From Plectrocnemia conspersa (Eukaryota > Arthropoda > Insecta > Trichoptera > Polycentropodidae): DNA of 64,000 nt. The position numbers and the translations under genes were made by a program. Of this stretch, positions 60,060 through 64,000 are shown piece after piece; positions within the stretch are counted from its first letter, which is position 1, and every line of letters begins with the position of its first letter. Where the stretch lies: contig VTFK01000332.1 of the NCBI GenBank assembly GCA_009617715.1, positions 186,001 to 250,000 on the forward strand, given 5' to 3'. A model generated the notes under the pieces. That model saw nothing but the letters and a program-made list of their open reading frames with translations, was not told the DNA's origin and did no database searches.

Positions 60060-60965
60060 ACAAATTAAGACATAAAAACAGGTTGTCCTAGTGCGTCATG
60101 TTGTCTATTGTATTATATTTATAAGAAAAACCTTTAGCATTAAATATTAAAAGAAACATAATGGTGCACACCTAAAATATATTAGCAGAATTTTTTCCTA
60201 ATTTTTTCGCATATTTTTTTTTGCAGCTCCTAATAGCTAACAATGAAAACATCATAATGTTTGGCAAGCTCGTTAATATTATGGTTCGCCCGTGTAAGAG
60301 AAACGTTTTCTAGCACTGATATACTGGCCGCAGCGTGTAAGAATAAGGGACGCGATCGTAACTCTCTAAGGCACTCTAAAACTCGCAGCAGAACGTCGTG
60401 AAGCATTGATGGGTTGTCAACACTGTCCATTAGAAGCTTTAAAAAGTGCTTTATTGAGTAGATGCTACTCTGAGAATGCAATGAATTGTATTCCAACGAA
60501 TATTTTTTTATTTGAGTGCCTTCCAACAACAATAAGTACTATACTTCACTTGGATTTAAGACAATGCACCCATATTCGAAGACGCTACGAACTTACGTAT
60601 TGTACAGAATGTGAATCGGCAATAAATTATTAGAGTGACACGCGCTCCGCATAACGAAGCCGAGTATCCTTATTCCAATCTTTAACGATTCGCTTAAAAA
60701 TCATAATTTCTACTCCAACGTCACTCCTAAGTCATCGATGAAAATATTTCTGCTTAAAATAACTCTGCCTAAACTCTAAAATAATTCCGCCGGGCAAAGG
60801 GATCTGGAAAATGTGACACCTCGATTGCCACCACCACAGCAGATCTTTCTGTAAAGAGTGTGGATCCGATTTTTTGTGAATACTCTTAAACAATTTCAGA
60901 TCATCAGCATATAATAAATATTCTGAGCTATTATTAGCTGAAAAAGTTTTATCTATCCTGTAATT
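60060..60965 (-). pseudogene. CR1/jockey-like LINE 3' part (copy 3)
   Basis: The minus strand reads SSEYLLYADDLKLFKSIHKK (YADD at about 60899-60911), then a degraded region, then a 100-codon frame (60230-60532) with SSIYSIKHFLKLLMDSVDNP and RELRSRPLFLHAAASISVLE, matching copy 1 (VYVIKHFWKLL, VDNPS, SRPLFLP). The 3' end has the ACAGGTTGTCCTAGTGCGTC word (60078-60097) of the family hairpin, but its left arm has decayed. Confidence 0.85.
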
Positions 60966-61104
60966 CTAATACTTGCACATGCTTCAATATTTTGATAATA
61001 TCTCTTAACTCTTATCATTATAAAACTAAAAATATTAATATATTCCTCATATATTTATTTTAGAATATTAATGTATTAAAATATTACATTACATTACCAA
61101 GATT

Positions 61105-61300
61105 TTTTATCACGTGAAACGCAATTCACGTGATTTTTCCATACATTTTGAGAACACGTGAGGTGGTTAAACCTAGACAGACGATAGGAATCCAGTTCAG
61201 CGTCGCAGCATCTCAAACTTTGAGGTGGAACACCTCATTTTTCACTTGCACGGAGTCATCGCAGTTCATTGATCTTATGTTTATGCATTGAATATACAAC
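61105..61300. promoter_or_regulatory. Three CACGTG E boxes in 50 bp with 10-bp dyad
   Basis: CACGTG at 61111, 61127 and 61155. The first two form ATCACGTGAA - 6 nt - TTCACGTGAT, a perfect 10-bp inverted repeat. A further dyad-like GAGGTGGAACACCTC follows (about 61221-61235). GC is raised and no frame looks coding. Inferred binding region for bHLH factors. Confidence 0.35.
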
Positions 61301-62059
61301 AAAATGCATAATAATGATTAAAAATAAACAATATTGTTTTTACTGTAAATTTTGTGTAAGATAATTGCAAAATTGTCGAGCACTCAAACATCCATAAGTA
61401 TTGCAGATAAACCTCATTATAACCGTTAAAATTATACAGATTTGAGTTAATTTATTAATCCAACTTATATATGAAATTAAAATAAATTTGTATCTAATAT
61501 TTTTTTTGATAGTATATTATGTTATAAGAAGGAAAAATATTATCACAAACTTCGATATTATCTTTTTATAAAAATATATAAACATATGTATATACGTCAC
61601 ATTGAAAATGTATTTTAAAGTTATTTTAACATATTTTTTAATTCATAAATCAATAGTAATAGTTTACAGTTACAGCTTTTTATTTCAATATCAAGCTAAC
61701 AAAATTATATAATAAATTAAGGCTGTTGCAAATAATGTTATGACTAACTTAATTATACATTTTTTCTGACAAGGAAAATACGGTTTCATATACTTTTAGT
61801 ATGAATGCTTTTTAGGGATTCATATACAGCTTTTAAATTAAAATTCCAATTTTCTCAAATCGTGTCTTCATTTGCTAATTTTAGAAGTTAAGACGACCGG
61901 TCTACTTGCAGCTAAGTAATAAAAAAAATATAAAACTAGAATTACAAAATATTGTTAATCTATATATTGGCGTTAGTTCAATGCGCCACAATATAGTAGA
62001 CACAATCAATACCTACATATAAATAGATATAAAGAGACTGAAATCAAAGTCTGTAAAAA

Positions 62060-62230
62060 ATGGCATATATTATAGTTACAATCAACATATGTGAGATAAG
62101 GAAAATCAAGGAAAACCTCATCTAATATAGTCGTTCGGATTTTTAACCATATAATAATCATTACTTCTGATTTCCCATACACGATTGAAATTTAAAAATA
62201 CAAACGTCCGTATAGGAATCAAACCCAGGT
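62060..62230 (-). repeat. SINE-like repeat family B with B box
   Basis: On the minus strand a B-box-like GGGTTTGATTCC (62215-62226) is followed by TTTTTAAATTTCAATCGTGT, then ATGGGAAATCAGAAGTAATG and ATTATTATATGG, shared with 47290-47390. The A-box side is missing and is replaced by the head of a family A SINE in the opposite orientation. Confidence 0.6.
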
Positions 62231-62249
62231 TTTTCAGGTATAATCACTC

Positions 62250-62368
62250 AAGGATGGAATAGCGTAGTCTGTGACGTCTCAGGCTAGTAATTCTGAGGTT
62301 TCAGGTTCGAGCCCCAGCAGCGGCACTCGAATTTATATTTATAAAAAATGCGCTATTATAAAAAAACG
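62250..62368 (+). repeat. tRNA-derived SINE family A, copy 2
   Basis: A box TAGCGTAGTCTG (62260-62271) and B box GGTTCGAGCCCC (62304-62315) are 44 bp apart as in tRNA genes. The arm TCAGG-CTAGTAAT-TCTGA lies between them. The tail ATAAAAAATGCGCTATTATA is identical to copy 1. Orientation is opposite to copy 1. Confidence 0.85.
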
Positions 62369-62873
62369 GCCCCAGTTGCAGTGACATCTATTAGTTATAA
62401 ATTATATTATACGTAATAATTTATAATTATTAATACATCATATATCAACGATTCCCAGACTTCCGATCAGGTCTACTCTATTCTCCAAGAGTTTCACTCG
62501 CTGTTTTTAAATGTTTAACTATGTAATTATTGAAAATAATATTTTGTAAATATCGAATCTATTTATTGAATTCTACATTGCAAATGCATGTTTACATCCT
62601 CCGTTCTTAGAATAGTACACAACGTCATTTTATTTATACAAAATTATATGATATATATGCTATATTGTGATGTTTTGTTTTATTATTTATTGACAATCTT
62701 CATAAATATCATCAAGCATTGAACGATTTTTTACTCATAAAATAATTCATCAGTGACAACAGATATATTCTTACTATTTTTCATTATGAACGATACATAT
62801 TTTGGCATTTTCTTATGCGCAGTAGAAGCGCAGCTATTTTAAAAACACCTAGTGAACGTCATGTAGTCTCTAG

Positions 62874-62915
62874 CTAGGGTTAGCAATACCGGTTATTACC
62901 GGTATTTAAAATTTT
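62874..62915. mobile_element. hAT-like terminus with ACCGGT repeats (single end)
   Basis: CTAGGGTTAGCAATACCGGT followed by TATTACCGGTATT. It has the same style as the terminus at 43526; no second end was found before the window limit. Confidence 0.4.
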
Positions 62916-63379
62916 TGCACCTACACTTGGAACCTCTCCCACTGTACATGAAGATTTGCTTTTTTGAGTGCATGCTTGTCGCAGAAAACTTCGCTCGTTT
63001 ATTTTATAAGTTAAAGAAGCTCTAAAAAGTACATGTGAATACTATTCTATCGTTTTTTCTATGCCTCGATCTATGTAATTTTGATGATCTCATGGAACGT
63101 ATGTACACGTAAATCGAGGGATGAGTGTATATATATCATGTTAGATATATCTATTTACTATTAACTCTAATGCTCGTGTTTAGAAGTACTTACGATGGAT
63201 ACTTAAATGCCCAAACATAGTAAATTTCTTAGGAAATTGTGGGTGTATTCATGTTTTTCTCGCGTGTATCATACTAATGAAGAGGCTTTGTTTTTACGTT
63301 TATATCCTGTCTATATAATAAACCAAATTCACAAAATACTGTAATTTGCAGAGTTACAGTTAAAAATAGGAAAAGAAAA

Positions 63380-63620
63380 AATGATCGTGCTCATTTTTCC
63401 CCGACGACCTTGAGTCTTCGTCAGCGAAGCGACTTTCACTCGCGCCACATTGCGGCGCACTTCTCAAACAACGCTAAGTGGAGCTTTGTTATATAATTTT
63501 ACGCATAATGTATGAGTGAGTGTGTGTATGTATGTACGCAATCGTTTACATATATTAATTATATAACCAGATTCACCACGTGCGAGCTGCCACCTCACGT
63601 GTCTCACCTGCTAATGTGTG
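63380..63620. promoter_or_regulatory. GC-raised island with two CACGTG boxes
   Basis: CpG-rich CGACGACC...GTCAGCGAAGCGAC, GCGCCACATTGCGGCGCAC and a TTATATAA word (63488-63495) are followed by CACGTG at 63577 and 63596. No coding frame is supported. Possible promoter or enhancer. Confidence 0.25.
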
Positions 63621-63624
63621 ACAA

Positions 63625-64000
63625 AACATTTTCTATTTCCGAGGAAATATACTAAATTCTCGCTAATCAGGTATTAATACAATTCAGTGATAATCTTAAA
63701 ATGAGCAAATGAAGAAACTCTTCCAAAATAAAACAACCTTCTAAACACGCGTCTCACAGGAACAGGGCGATTAAAAAATAATATCTTCCTAAGCATAATT
63801 GAAAAAATAAAATGAGCCAAGATTCTAACGCCAAAACAATTCAAATTAATTAGTGCACATGTAATTATATTTAAATTATTTACTTGTTACAATTATCAAG
63901 TGAATAGATTTAATTAAATAATTTAATAATCGTTCAATATAACCAAACTATTTAAAAAAATTAAAATCATATTATTATATATACAATTTTAGTATTATTA
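63625..64000. other. AT-rich non-coding to window end
   Basis: Nothing recognised. Confidence 0.5.

Overview
The window looks like arthropod, most likely insect, nuclear DNA. It is roughly three-quarters A+T and has no operon-like packing of genes. It carries degraded LINE, hAT and tRNA-derived SINE copies of the kinds common in insect genomes, many CATA/TATG and AT microsatellites, and short GC/CpG-rich islands separated by kilobases of AT-rich sequence. I cannot assign an order or species. No multi-exon host gene can be reconstructed, so the window is best read as intergenic or long-intron sequence.

Layout. 0.7-1.4 kb: two head-to-tail remnants of one reverse transcriptase. 1.4-2.2 kb: an unclassified dispersed repeat with an inverted partner at 44.0-44.8 kb. 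2.54-2.60 kb: a near-perfect hairpin resembling a microRNA precursor. 2.75-3.23 kb: a CpG-rich island followed by a 5S rRNA-like pseudogene. 4.24-4.50 kb: a complete 267-bp hAT MITE with an 8-bp target duplication. 6.2-8.7 kb: two island-like, possibly regulatory segments, a LINE scrap, a hAT terminus and a 27-bp perfect hairpin. 9.3-10.3 kb: degenerate repeats. 12.6-15.9 kb: extremely AT-rich DNA with a recurring GGTCAGT-like motif. 18.1 kb: a jockey-type RT scrap. 18.78-19.43 kb: a complete 646-bp non-autonomous hAT element that keeps the frameshifted C-terminus of its transposase. 21.9-23.5 kb: an old satellite with a unit of about 825 bp. 25.76-26.13 kb: the best host-gene candidate, a 121-codon ORF. 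36.4-38.0 kb: an old satellite of about 300 bp. 38-43.5 kb and 60-61 kb: three copies of one CR1/jockey-like LINE, all on the minus strand. 40.2 and 46.4-47.2 kb: jockey remnants. 47-50 kb: SINE-like, LTR-like and other repeats. 51-58 kb: small ORF candidates and a degenerate tandem block. 59-62.4 kb: two tRNA-derived SINE copies and a LINE.

Function. The recognisable proteins are almost all pieces of dead transposons. The host-relevant content is possibly regulatory (CpG/E-box/GATA-rich islands), the putative hairpin RNA and a few unrecognised small ORFs. The most interesting signals are the microRNA-like hairpin at 2.54 kb, whose 3' arm has the seed of the K-box microRNA superfamily, and a hairpin in the LINE 3' end that keeps its pairing through a compensatory change between copies.
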